DNA from: Variovorax paradoxus
GTDB taxonomy: Bacteria > Pseudomonadota > Gammaproteobacteria > Burkholderiales > Burkholderiaceae_C
DNA length: 64,000 nt
Direction of reading: 5' to 3'
Assembly (NCBI RefSeq): GCF_030815975.1
Contig: NZ_JAUSXL010000001.1
Coordinates: forward strand, 434,001-498,000
The position numbers and the translations under genes are program-made. The notes under the pieces were generated by a model. It saw only the letters and a list, made by a program, of their open reading frames with translations. It did no database searches and was not told the DNA's origin. Shown here piece after piece: positions 42,142 through 50,436 of this stretch. Each line of letters begins with the position of its first letter. The stretch's first letter is position 1.

Positions 42142-43081
42142 GAGTGGCATCGACACGATCCAGTGGGCCCGGCGCCTCAAGGTGCGCCATCTGGAGTGCT
42201 TCCTGATCCTTCAGGAGAGCGGCACGCTGTCCGAGGCGGCGATGCGCATGCACATGACCCAGTCCGCCATGTCGCACTGGCTCACCGACCTCGAGGCCAT
42301 GACCGGTGTCAAACTGGTCACCCGGGGCCGCAGGATCGAACTGACCTCCGCCGGGCACGCCCTGCGCAGGCTGGCCGTGCGAGTGCTGGGCGACGTGGCC
42401 CGCACGCAGGAGGAGCTCGAATCGATTGCAGAAGGTGCCGCGCCGAGCATCCACGTCGGCAGTGTCACCGCCGGAATTGCAGACATCGTTCCGAGGGCGA
42501 TTGCTTCATTCCAGGCACTCCGCCCGGATGTTTCGGTTCGCATCACCGAAGGCGGACTGGCCGCCCTGCTGGACGGCCTCGAAAAGCGCGAACTGGATCT
42601 GATCGTGGGCAGCCTCGACACACGGGCCTACGGTCCCGGGCTGTCCCACGAAGTACTGTTCGAAGACTCCATGGCGGTGATCACCGGGCTGCGGCACCCG
42701 CTGGCGCGCAAGAAGAAGGTGTACTGGGCCGACCTTTTTTCGTATCCCTGGATCATGCCGCCGCCAGGCACGCTGATGCGGGCGCGCCTGGACGCCGCGC
42801 TGCTCGACCGGGGAGGCGCAGGGATCCGGCCGCGAGTGGAAACCGGCTCCGTCATCACCGTCGAGTCGCTGCTGCGGCAAACGGACTACGTCGCGGTCTG
42901 GTCAGGGTCTCTGGCCGAACACCTGGGTGCCCTGGGGGTGGTGCACGTGCTGCCGCTGGGCGACTGGTTCGGCCCGGTCGGCGTCGTCGCGAGGAACAGC
43001 GAGCGGCAGCCCGAGATGACTCAGTTCCTGTCCTGCATGCGCGAGCTGGCACGGGATCTTCGTGCATCGCCGGGTTCCTGA
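42140..43081 (+). CDS. LysR-family transcriptional regulator
   Basis: The 313-residue regulator has its helix-turn-helix at about 16-74 (L-S-E-A-A-M-R-M-H-M-T-Q-S-A-M-S-H-W-L) and an effector domain from about 100 with the G-L-R-H-P-L-A block. It resembles the GalR/GbpR-like branch. It is divergent from the Bug/gamma-glutamyltransferase operon with 85 bases between starts, its presumed target. A palindrome overlaps its start codon. Confidence 0.88.
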   Translation: MSGIDTIQWARRLKVRHLECFLILQESGTLSEAAMRMHMTQSAMSHWLTDLEAMTGVKLVTRGRRIELTSAGHALRRLAVRVLGDVARTQEELESIAEGAAPSIHVGSVTAGIADIVPRAIASFQALRPDVSVRITEGGLAALLDGLEKRELDLIVGSLDTRAYGPGLSHEVLFEDSMAVITGLRHPLARKKKVYWADLFSYPWIMPPPGTLMRARLDAALLDRGGAGIRPRVETGSVITVESLLRQTDYVAVWSGSLAEHLGALGVVHVLPLGDWFGPVGVVARNSERQPEMTQFLSCMRELARDLRASPGS

Positions 43082-43208
43082 CCGGATTGCCATGCGCTCC
43101 CGGCGCTGCAGCGTGCCTTACCTGAATCTTGCCACCTGATTTTTCCTCTCTCGAATGCGGCGGCAGAGCACGCGTCGAGCCATCGGCCGCGGCACGTTCA
43201 GGCTGAAA

Positions 43209-44339
43209 TCAATCTTGTGGTTTCGACAGGCGCCGCCGCGCCCTGACGGCCAAAGCCAGACCCTCGAGCACCGGCACCGTCTGGGCAAAGCCGATGCAGG
43301 CGTCGGTGATCGAGACGCCGTGCTTCAGCGCAGCGCCGGGCAACAGGTCCTGCCGTCCTTCCTCGAGATGGCTCTCGATCATGAGGCCCGTGATGCGTCG
43401 CTCGCCGGCCGCGATCTGCGCGGCCACGTCTTCGGCGACCACGATCTGCCGCTGGTGCTGCTTGCTGCTGTTGCCGTGCGAGACGTCGATCATCACCTGC
43501 GGCCGCAGGCCGTTCGCGAGCAGCGCTTCGCAGCTGGTCGCGACGTCCGCGGCCGAATAGTTGGGCGTCTTGCCGCCGCGCAGGATCACGTGGCAGTCGT
43601 CGTTGCCGCGCGTCTCGAAGATCGCGGCCATGCCCATCTTGGTCATGCCCATGAAGGCATGCGGCGCGCGCGCTGCGAGGATGGCATCGGCCGCGACCTT
43701 GACGCTGCCGTCCGTGCCGTTCTTGAAGCCGACCGGGCAGCTCAGGCCCGAGGCCAGCTGCCGATGGCTCTGGCTTTCGGTGGTACGGGCGCCGATGGCC
43801 CCCCAGGCGATCAGGTCGGCAATGAACTGGGGGCTCAACAGGTCGAGGAACTCGGTGCCGGTCGGCAGGCCCAGCGTGGTCAGTTCGAGCAGCAGGCGCC
43901 GCGCGCGCTCCAGACCTTCGTTGATCGCGAAACTGCCGTCCAGGTGCGGGTCGTTGATGTAGCCCTTCCAGCCCACGGTGGTGCGCGGCTTCTCGAAATA
44001 GGCGCGCATCACGATCAGCAGGTCGTCCTGCAGCGAATCGGCGACCCTTTTCAAGCGCTGTGCATATTCGATGGCCTGGTCGTGGTCGTGGATGGAGCAT
44101 GGGCCGACCACGACCACCAGCCGATCGTCGCGGCCGTGCAGCACGTCGGCGATCGCCGCGCGGCTGCCTTCGACCAACGCCAGTGTGTTGTCGCGCACGG
44201 GCACGCGTTCCTGCAGCAAGGCAGGGGTGATGAGCGGGCGGACGGCCCCGATGCGCACGTCGTCGATCCGGGTGGTGTCGAGCGTGCTGTCGCGGGAGCC
44301 GATCTCGGCGTCGTGAAGAGGGTCGTCGAGGCGGGGCAT
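43209..44339 (-). CDS. aroG: 3-deoxy-7-phosphoheptulonate (DAHP) synthase, class I
   Basis: The 376-residue enzyme condenses phosphoenolpyruvate and erythrose 4-phosphate, the first step of the shikimate pathway. Signatures: V-V-V-G-P-C-S-I-H-D (about 77-86), R-A-Y-F-E-K-P-R-T-T-V-G-W-K-G (about 111-125), G-F-K-N-G-T-D-G and I-D-V-S-H-G-N-S-S-K. Length is slightly above E. coli AroG (350), mainly from an N-terminal extension that carries feedback sites in this family. It is monocistronic. A longer frame upstream of ATG 44339 is not conserved-looking. AroG, AroF and AroH cannot be told apart from sequence alone. Confidence 0.9.
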   Translation of the reverse strand: MPRLDDPLHDAEIGSRDSTLDTTRIDDVRIGAVRPLITPALLQERVPVRDNTLALVEGSRAAIADVLHGRDDRLVVVVGPCSIHDHDQAIEYAQRLKRVADSLQDDLLIVMRAYFEKPRTTVGWKGYINDPHLDGSFAINEGLERARRLLLELTTLGLPTGTEFLDLLSPQFIADLIAWGAIGARTTESQSHRQLASGLSCPVGFKNGTDGSVKVAADAILAARAPHAFMGMTKMGMAAIFETRGNDDCHVILRGGKTPNYSAADVATSCEALLANGLRPQVMIDVSHGNSSKQHQRQIVVAEDVAAQIAAGERRITGLMIESHLEEGRQDLLPGAALKHGVSITDACIGFAQTVPVLEGLALAVRARRRLSKPQD

Positions 44340-44446
44340 GGTGGTGGCTGTGGTTTCGTACTGGGCTTCTTCGATTGTCGTCTCGAAGGCCTCCACAGCC
44401 GACGCGCATTGCGATGCGGCCGAATTGCCTAAGCGCCGGCGCAGCT

Positions 44447-44869
44447 TCAACCTTTTGGCGGCAACTGGGGGTTGTAGACCGCCTCCCACAGGTGCCCGTC
44501 CGGGTCCATGAAGTAGCCGGCGTAACCACCGTAGAAAGTGTCCGCCGCGGTTTTCACCACGGTGGCACCGGCCTTTGAGGCTTGCTGCATCACCGCGTCC
44601 ACTTCGGTCTTCGACGCGACGTTGTGTCCCAGGGTGAATTCAAGCGGCCCGCCCGCGCGCAGCGCAAGGCCGGCATCGGCCGCGATGCTCGAGCGCGGCC
44701 ACACGGCGAGCTTGAGCCCGTCCTGCAGGTCGAAGAAGGCGACGGCGCCGTTTTCGAATTCCTCGCCCACGATGCCGTCAGTGGGCAGACCGAGCCCGTC
44801 GCGGTAGAAGGCGACGGCTCTTTCGAGGTCTTCGACGCCGAGAGTGATGACGGTGATTCTTGGTTGCAT
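44447..44869 (-). CDS. VOC-superfamily (glyoxalase-like) protein
   Basis: The 140-residue protein begins I-T-V-I-T-L-G-V-E-D-L-E-R-A-V-A-F-Y and ends G-Y-F-M-D-P-D-G-H-L-W-E-A-V-Y-N-P, the canonical start and end of the VOC fold; the late Glu is a possible metal ligand. The same fold serves glyoxalase I, fosfomycin resistance and dioxygenases, so no reaction is assigned. It follows the alpha/beta hydrolase gene by 28 bases on the same strand and may be co-transcribed with it. Confidence 0.82.
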   Translation of the reverse strand: MQPRITVITLGVEDLERAVAFYRDGLGLPTDGIVGEEFENGAVAFFDLQDGLKLAVWPRSSIAADAGLALRAGGPLEFTLGHNVASKTEVDAVMQQASKAGATVVKTAADTFYGGYAGYFMDPDGHLWEAVYNPQLPPKG

Positions 44870-44897
44870 GAAGGTCTCCGGAAAAGCAATGTGCCGA

Positions 44898-45761
44898 TCA
44901 GGCCGCATGCCCGAGTTCAGCGCGAAATGCCCGCAGCGCCTCGCACGTCGCAGCGGGTGCTTCGACAGGAAGGTACTCGCCGCTGCCGGGAATGAGCCGC
45001 GATCGCAGATTCGCGGCGCCGGCCTGGCGCAGGCCTTCCACATAGTCATCGATGTCGCGGCCGCCGGCGTCGCCGCGCAGGTACAGGAGGGGCGTGTCGA
45101 TGCGGACCGGCTGCGCGTTGCGCTGCGCGGCTTTCTCCAGCGCCCGGTACCAATCGAAACCGGCCTTCAATGCTTCGGGCCGTTCATAGGCACGCGTCCA
45201 GTCGTTTCGGATCTCGTCCGTCAACGCATGCCTGTCGCCCGCGAGCAGGTCGTAGAAGTAGTCGAAATAGGCGCGCTCGCGCCCGCTCACCAGCTGTTCG
45301 GGCAGCTGCGGTATCGCATGAAACGCGAAGTGCCAGATGCGGGGATCGGCAATGAGCCTCGACCATGGCGCGACGCCGGGAATGACGGTGTTCATGACCA
45401 CCGCGCCCGCGATGCGCGTGCCGTGCTCGCGGGCCGCTGCAAAGGCGAGCATGCCGCCGATGTCCACGCCCGCAAACACGATCGAATGCGCGCCCAGCGA
45501 TTCGGCCGCGCGCAGCAGAAGGCCGGCGAGTTCATGCAGCTCGCACGGCGATGGAGCCGGCACGCCAAGCGATCCGCTGATGCCGGGCAGGTCGAAGGCG
45601 ACGGCATGGGCATCCTTTCCCAATTCGCCCAGCACCGGGTCGTAGATCGATTTCGATTGCGGCCAGCCATGCAGCAAGACCAGCCACGGCGATCGCGGAT
45701 CGCCGGCAGAGCGGTAGGAAAGGGTCAAGCCGTCGATCGAGAGAGTGGATTCGCGTGCCAT
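44898..45761 (-). CDS. Alpha/beta hydrolase, epoxide-hydrolase/dehalogenase type
   Basis: The 287-residue enzyme has the oxyanion segment L-L-H-G-W-P-Q-S (about 29-36) and, at the nucleophile elbow, G-V-D-I-G-G with Asp100 instead of Ser. An Asp nucleophile and H-G-W-P-Q are typical of epoxide hydrolases and haloalkane/fluoroacetate dehalogenases, which form an ester intermediate. The final catalytic His is not obvious in the C-terminus (R-S-R-L-I-P-G-S-G-E-Y), so activity needs proof. GGAG precedes ATG at 45761. Confidence 0.83.
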   Translation of the reverse strand: MARESTLSIDGLTLSYRSAGDPRSPWLVLLHGWPQSKSIYDPVLGELGKDAHAVAFDLPGISGSLGVPAPSPCELHELAGLLLRAAESLGAHSIVFAGVDIGGMLAFAAAREHGTRIAGAVVMNTVIPGVAPWSRLIADPRIWHFAFHAIPQLPEQLVSGRERAYFDYFYDLLAGDRHALTDEIRNDWTRAYERPEALKAGFDWYRALEKAAQRNAQPVRIDTPLLYLRGDAGGRDIDDYVEGLRQAGAANLRSRLIPGSGEYLPVEAPAATCEALRAFRAELGHAA

Positions 45762-45839
45762 GCGTGCTCCTTCGAGCAACACCGTAGGCCTCGCGCAGCC
45801 CGTGCTGATCAGCCTCGCCCGCAGTCGCCTGTAGGCCGT

Positions 45840-46247
45840 TTACTCGCCCGCAGGCTGGCTGCGCGGCCGCTCCATCGCAACGGGCGAGGGGCTGAAGCCC
45901 AGCTTGGCAAAGAACTCGGCGGCACCCGGCCGGCCGGCCCGCAGCACCCATGTGATGTCCGTCTCCGAACCCAGGATGTGCCGGACCAGCGCTTGCCCGA
46001 TGCCCTGCCGGCGGAACGGCTCGGCAACCACGACCATCGACAGGTATCCGTTCGAAATGCCATCGCCGGTGGCGCGTGCAAATCCGACGATCTCGTCACC
46101 ATCTGCCAACGCAATCACCGCCTGCTGCGACGCCGAGATCAACCGGCCGAGGTGCTCGACATCGGCGATCCGGTGTGCCCATCCGTTGGCCGAGAGAAGG
46201 CGATGAACGGCATCGGCATCGGAAGCCGCAGCGCTGCGAATCTGCAT
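45840..46247 (-). CDS. GNAT-family N-acetyltransferase
   Basis: The 135-residue protein has the GNAT core: V-I-A-L-A-D-G-D-E-I-V-G-F-A-R-A then Y-L-S-M-V-V-V-A-E-P-F-R-R-Q-G-I-G-Q-A-L-V (about 76-96), in which R-R-Q-G-I-G binds the acetyl-CoA pyrophosphate. It transfers an acetyl group to an amine; substrate unknown. GGAG precedes ATG at 46247, which was preferred to an ATG nine codons upstream. Confidence 0.87.
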   Translation of the reverse strand: MQIRSAAASDADAVHRLLSANGWAHRIADVEHLGRLISASQQAVIALADGDEIVGFARATGDGISNGYLSMVVVAEPFRRQGIGQALVRHILGSETDITWVLRAGRPGAAEFFAKLGFSPSPVAMERPRSQPAGE

Positions 46248-46307
46248 ATCCGCTCCTCGAGAATTGAGTGGCATCGAGGGCGACTGTAGCCGCTCGTGCG
46301 ACTGCGA

Positions 46308-46676
46308 TCAGTCCCGGTCTTCACGATAGTGGCGGTAGTGCTCGCGGCGCTCCCATTCGCGGCGGCGCCATTCACGGCGCTCCGCGCGGCGTTCTTCCCA
46401 GCTCGGTCCCGGCTCGTAATAGACGGGCGCGGGTGCAACGTAGGAGGGAGGCTGGTAGCGCACTGGCGGCGCCGGCTGGTAGTAGACAGGGGCCGGCCGC
46501 GAATACACCGGCGCGGGTTCGTAGTACACCGGTGCCGGTTCGCTCACCACCACGCCGGGCAGCGACACGCCGATGGACCAGCTGGTGCCCGCGGTGGCGG
46601 CGGCCGCGCCGAGAAGGGCGCCTGCGGCAATCGTGCCCGAGAGAGCCAGCTTGAGAACGGTTCGAGTAAAGGTCAT
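46308..46676 (-). CDS. Exported Pro/Tyr-rich repeat protein with basic C-terminus
   Basis: The 122-residue protein has a Sec signal (residues 1-30), then a region of imperfect repeats of the form P-A-P-V-Y-Y-E-P (about 47-95), and ends in a strongly charged tail of E-R-R-E-W and R-R-E-W-E-R-R units. AGGAG precedes ATG at 46676. Similar small periplasmic proteins with P-V-Y-Y repeats occur in Burkholderiales near envelope or stress genes; their function is not known. Confidence 0.75.
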   Translation of the reverse strand: MTFTRTVLKLALSGTIAAGALLGAAAATAGTSWSIGVSLPGVVVSEPAPVYYEPAPVYSRPAPVYYQPAPPVRYQPPSYVAPAPVYYEPGPSWEERRAERREWRRREWERREHYRHYREDRD

Positions 46677-46870
46677 CTCGTCTCCTGAGATATGGGAATG
46701 CTCCCGATGCCTCTTCCAACGTTCGGCCGCGCAAGATCGCACACATCGCTTCGGTGAAGAACATTTCAAGATGTCACGCGAAAAGCGTCCGGAGGACGCG
46801 TGGCAGACTTCACTCCTGCGTCCAACACTTCTGTTTTTTTTGCCGGCGTTGCCGTGCCGAAAGATCTTCC

Positions 46871-47620
46871 ATGCTTGAACTGCTGACGGATCCCCAGGTC
46901 TGGATCGCCTTTGCGACCCTGACCGCGCTCGAACTCGTCCTGGGCATCGACAACATCATCTTCATCTCGATCCTGGTCGACAAGCTGCCGGCCGCCAAGC
47001 GCGAACTTGCGCGCCGCGTCGGGCTGTTCATGGCCATGTTCATGCGCATCGGGCTGCTGCTGGTGCTTGCCTGGATCGTGGGCCTGGTCGCCCCGCTTTT
47101 CTCGGTGCTCGGCAAGGACATTTCGGGGCGGGACCTGATCCTGATCCTGGGCGGGCTGTTCCTGATCTGGAAGAGCACGAGCGAGGTTCATCAGTCGCTG
47201 GAGGGCGGACACGAAGAGAAGCCCAGCGCCGTCAAGGCCACCTTCGTGTCGGTCATCCTGCAGATCATGGTCATCGATCTCGTGTTCTCGCTGGACTCGA
47301 TCATCACCGCGGTCGGCATGGTGGACGACGTGCGGGTCATGATTGCCGCGGTGATCGTGTCCGTGCTGCTCATGATGCTTTTTGCCGGCCCGATCGGCCG
47401 CTTCGTCTCGAACCATCCCACCATCAAGATGCTGGCGCTGGCCTTCCTGGTGGTGGTGGGCGTGGTTCTTGTCGCGGAGGGCTTCGGACACCACGTGCCC
47501 AAGGGCTACGTGTACTTCGCGATGGCGTTCTCGCTGGCCGTGGAGATGCTCAACATCAGGCTGCGCAAGAAGTCGGCCAAGGCCGTGCAGCTGAATCCGC
47601 CGCACATTCCGGGCGATTGA
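46871..47620 (+). CDS. TerC-family integral membrane protein
   Basis: The 249-residue protein has seven or so hydrophobic segments and the TerC marks L-E-L-V-L-G-I-D-N-I-I-F-I-S (about 20-33) and I-D-L-V-F-S-L-D-S-I-I-T-A (about 136-148), whose acidic residues lie in the membrane. TerC proteins are linked to tellurite resistance and to manganese export or metal loading of secreted enzymes. The gene is monocistronic; a T-rich stretch 25-40 bases upstream is not a recognised riboswitch. Confidence 0.88.
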   Translation: MLELLTDPQVWIAFATLTALELVLGIDNIIFISILVDKLPAAKRELARRVGLFMAMFMRIGLLLVLAWIVGLVAPLFSVLGKDISGRDLILILGGLFLIWKSTSEVHQSLEGGHEEKPSAVKATFVSVILQIMVIDLVFSLDSIITAVGMVDDVRVMIAAVIVSVLLMMLFAGPIGRFVSNHPTIKMLALAFLVVVGVVLVAEGFGHHVPKGYVYFAMAFSLAVEMLNIRLRKKSAKAVQLNPPHIPGD

Positions 47621-47632
47621 GCGCCGGCTCCT

Positions 47633-48079
47633 TCAGCCCGGGATGTCCGGTTCGACCAGCTGGGCCAGCGCGACAAGCGATTCCTGCCAGCCCAGGTAGC
47701 ACATCTCGGCGGGAATCACGTCGGGAATGCCTTCCTGCACCACGGACATCTCGGTGCCGCAGGACACCGGGGTCAGCGTCACGGTGGTCTTCATGGTGCC
47801 CGGCAGGTTGGGATCGTCGAAGCTCGCGTCGTAGGCAATGCGCTGGCCAGGCACCAGTTCAAGGTACTTCCCGCCGAACGAGTGGCTGTGGCCGCTGCCA
47901 AAGGCGGTGAAGGACATGCGCCAGGCACCCCCGACCACGGGGTCCATGCTGTGGACCTTGCCGGTGAATCCGAATGGCGGCAGCCAGCGCTCGAAGGCGC
48001 CGGGCTCGACGAAGGCGCGGTAGAGCCGCTCGGGCGGGGTGCGCAGTACGCGGTGCAGGCGGACGGTGTTGGTAGCCAT
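47633..48079 (-). CDS. SRPBCC (AHSA1-like) protein
   Basis: The 148-residue protein has the START/AHSA1-like pattern: V-L-R-T-P-P-E-R-L-Y-R-A-F-V-E-P-G-A-F-E-R-W at the start, F-G-G-K-Y-L-E-L-V-P-G-Q-R-I-A-Y in the middle and a C-terminal helix G-W-Q-E-S-L-V-A-L-A-Q-L-V. Such proteins enclose a hydrophobic ligand; cellular role unknown. It converges with terC. Confidence 0.85.
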   Translation of the reverse strand: MATNTVRLHRVLRTPPERLYRAFVEPGAFERWLPPFGFTGKVHSMDPVVGGAWRMSFTAFGSGHSHSFGGKYLELVPGQRIAYDASFDDPNLPGTMKTTVTLTPVSCGTEMSVVQEGIPDVIPAEMCYLGWQESLVALAQLVEPDIPG

Positions 48080-48218
48080 GGCTGTGTTCTCCTGAAGTGC
48101 AGAGGACGACCCTCCACTGGCACGACGAACGAGGCTGCGGAAAATCGACAGCGAACTGTAGCGCCGCGCGAAGATTTTTTTTGAGGCCGAAAGTTCGCAG
48201 TAGACCTGCGTGCGCGGC

Positions 48219-48419
48219 TCAGGCGGAGCACATGAGAAGAGCCTCGCGCTCTTCGATCCAGTGCGACCCGGGCCCGTGGATCGCGTTCTGCACCTCGCAG
48301 ATCACCCGGGCCTCCCTCTGCGCCGACGGGGTTGCAGGCACCCAAAGGCCGTCGTCGCAGTGCTCGTCGTCTTCGTCGTGGACGACGCTCGAACGCCAAT
48401 GGACGCAGATTTGCTTCAT
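48219..48419 (-). CDS. Small hypothetical protein, acidic
   Basis: The 66-residue product (M-K-Q-I-C-V-H-W-R-S-S start) contains a histidine/acid stretch H-D-E-D-D-E-H-C-D-D and three cysteines. Third-position GC is high, as in its neighbours, which supports coding. It is not a family I recognise. The same frame stays open upstream, but the ATG at 48419 gives a compact product and lies outside the next gene. A metal-binding role is imaginable from the His/Asp/Cys content, without further support. Confidence 0.5.
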   Translation of the reverse strand: MKQICVHWRSSVVHDEDDEHCDDGLWVPATPSAQREARVICEVQNAIHGPGSHWIEEREALLMCSA

Positions 48420-48616
48420 TCGATGCGAGGCGGATGGGAAATGGTGGGGTGCTGGCCGCATGGGCATGCTTTCCGGGATGGCGGCGATCCTACAAGCGCG
48501 CGCCGGCAAATGCGGTACTTCGCGCAGGAGGGCCGTGGCGGATCCTGTGCAAATTTGCGCACTTCGCGGCGAATCCTGCGGATTCGCGTGCTGCGCGCGC
48601 CGGAAGGGCCGTTCCT

Positions 48617-49441
48617 CTACGTGTCGAAGCCGTAGAGCTCGGCCGGGTTGTCCACCAGCAGCGCGCGGCGCGCGGGCTCGCTGTCGCAAAGCGCCAGTGC
48701 CCAGTCCAGCAAGGCTGCGTTGGAGGGTTCGGGCTTGACGTTGGGATGCGGCCAGTTGCTGGCCCACACGCAGCGTTGGGGATAGCGCCGGGCCAGAAGC
48801 TGCGCGAGTGGCACCACATCGGCGTACGCAGGCGGGCCGCTCTTCGAGCTCTCGTAAGGCGCAGCCAGCTTGATCCAGCAGTTGCCCTTGTCGAGCAGGC
48901 GGCAGAGCGCGCCCACGGCCTCGCCGTCGAGCGCAGCGGGTCCGAGAAACTTGCCGATGTGGTCGATGACGAAGCGGCCCGGCAGGCGCTCCAGCATGGC
49001 CATGTGATGCGGCAGCGCACGGCCGTCGAGTTGCAGGTTGATGTTCCAGGCGAGCGGCGCGATGCGTGCGGCCATGTTTTCCAGGCTGGGCCAAGGCAGC
49101 AGGCCGCCTGCCAGCATCATGAAGCGCACGCCGCGGATGCCGGCCCGGTGCAGGCGCTCGAGCTCGTCGCCGGCCACCTCGGGCGGCACCACCGCGATGC
49201 CGCGCGCCTCGGGGCCCAGGTGCTCCAGCGCCGACAGCGTGCAGCGGTTGTCGAAGCCATAGCCCGTGGGCTGGACCACGATGGTGCGCGTGAGGCCGAG
49301 CGCCTGCTGCACTTCGCGGTAGGCCGAGGCCGGCGCATGCGGCGGCTTGAAGGTCGCGGTGGGCGCGAGGGGCCAGGCGTCTTCGTAGATGTGGACGTGG
49401 CAATCGCAGGCGCCGGCGTAGGCAATGGGAGGATTCGTCAT
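48617..49441 (-). CDS. LigI-like amidohydrolase (2-pyrone-4,6-dicarboxylate/sugar-lactone hydrolase family)
   Basis: The 274-residue TIM-barrel hydrolase starts with A-C-D-C-H-V-H-I-Y (metal-type H-x-H at about 15-17), has G-V-R-F-M-M-L-A-G-G in the middle, F-V-I-D-H-I-G-K-F and W-A-S-N-W-P-H-P near the end. The family includes 2-pyrone-4,6-dicarboxylate hydrolase and D-galactarolactone isomerase. Encoded after a TRAP transporter, LacI regulator and hydroxyacid dehydrogenase, a sugar-acid lactone is more likely than an aromatic pyrone, though both fit. It overlaps the preceding gene by 4 bases and ends the operon. Confidence 0.85.
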   Translation of the reverse strand: MTNPPIAYAGACDCHVHIYEDAWPLAPTATFKPPHAPASAYREVQQALGLTRTIVVQPTGYGFDNRCTLSALEHLGPEARGIAVVPPEVAGDELERLHRAGIRGVRFMMLAGGLLPWPSLENMAARIAPLAWNINLQLDGRALPHHMAMLERLPGRFVIDHIGKFLGPAALDGEAVGALCRLLDKGNCWIKLAAPYESSKSGPPAYADVVPLAQLLARRYPQRCVWASNWPHPNVKPEPSNAALLDWALALCDSEPARRALLVDNPAELYGFDT

Positions 49442-50436
49442 GCGGCAAGCCTCCATTGGGCAATCCGCGTGGCATGCGCCGCGTTCACGGCGCCGGGCGG
49501 CATCTCGCCGCGCATCAGTGCGGCCATCTGGGACACGGTCTCCAGCGCCTGGTGCTCCACCGCCGGCAGCGTGAGCCCGCCGATGTGCGGTGTGGCCACG
49601 ACGCGCGGATGGCGCGCGAGCGCCGGCGTGGGCATCTGGTCGGGCGCGCGGCCGACGTCGAGCGCAGCACCGTCCAGCTGGCCGGATTCGAGCGCGGCGA
49701 GCAGGGCCTCGTCGTCGACCAGTTCGCCGCGCGCGGCATTGATGAAGAAGGCGCCCGGCTTCATGGCCGCGAAGGCTTCGGCGTTCATGAGTTTCTCGGT
49801 CTGCCCGTTGGCCGGCGCCAGGCAGACGACAAAGTCGGACTGCGCCAGCAGCACCGGCAACGGGACCTGCTCGCGCATCGCCTGCTTCTCGATCGGCAGC
49901 CGATCGTTGACCAGCACGCGCATGCCGAAGGCCTGCGCCAGATCGCCCAGGTAACGGCCGATGGCGCCGAAGCCGATGATGCCCAGCGTCGAGGCGCGCA
50001 ACTGCCGGCCCATGAAGGGCGCCGGCGGCTCGCCGCGGTGGTAGGCATGGGTGTAGCGCCCGATGCCACGGGCGAGATCGACCATCGCGGCGACGATCCA
50101 CTCGGCAACAGCGGGCACGAAGCCCGGGCTGGCCTGCGTCACCAGCACGCCGTGGCGGCTCGCGGCCTCGACGTCGACGGTGCGGATGTCGACCGCGCAG
50201 CGCACGAAGGCGGCCAGCTGCGGCAAGTCGCGAAAGAGCGATTCGGGGCCGGGCGTCTGCCGGTACGCAATCAGCGCATCGCAGCCCTGCGCCGCGGCCA
50301 CCAGCTCGGGGGTCGAGAGCTCGTGCGCCTCGGGATTGAAGCGCACTTCGGCGATCGCCTCCAGCGCCTGGGTGGCCTTGGGGCCGAAGTACTGCGCCAG
50401 CTTGTCGGCCGGGTGGGTCACGAAAACGGTCGTCAT
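49438..50436 (-). CDS. D-2-hydroxyacid dehydrogenase
   Basis: The 332-residue NAD(P)-dependent enzyme has G-I-I-G-F-G-A-I-G-R-Y-L-G (about 152-164), N-A-A-R-G-E-L-V-D-D with catalytic Arg (about 234-243) and T-P-H-I-G-G-L-T with the catalytic His (about 281-288). It interconverts a 2-oxoacid and D-2-hydroxyacid. It overlaps both neighbours by 4 bases (lacI upstream, LigI-like gene downstream), so the three are translated together. Confidence 0.88.
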   Translation of the reverse strand: MTTVFVTHPADKLAQYFGPKATQALEAIAEVRFNPEAHELSTPELVAAAQGCDALIAYRQTPGPESLFRDLPQLAAFVRCAVDIRTVDVEAASRHGVLVTQASPGFVPAVAEWIVAAMVDLARGIGRYTHAYHRGEPPAPFMGRQLRASTLGIIGFGAIGRYLGDLAQAFGMRVLVNDRLPIEKQAMREQVPLPVLLAQSDFVVCLAPANGQTEKLMNAEAFAAMKPGAFFINAARGELVDDEALLAALESGQLDGAALDVGRAPDQMPTPALARHPRVVATPHIGGLTLPAVEHQALETVSQMAALMRGEMPPGAVNAAHATRIAQWRLAA

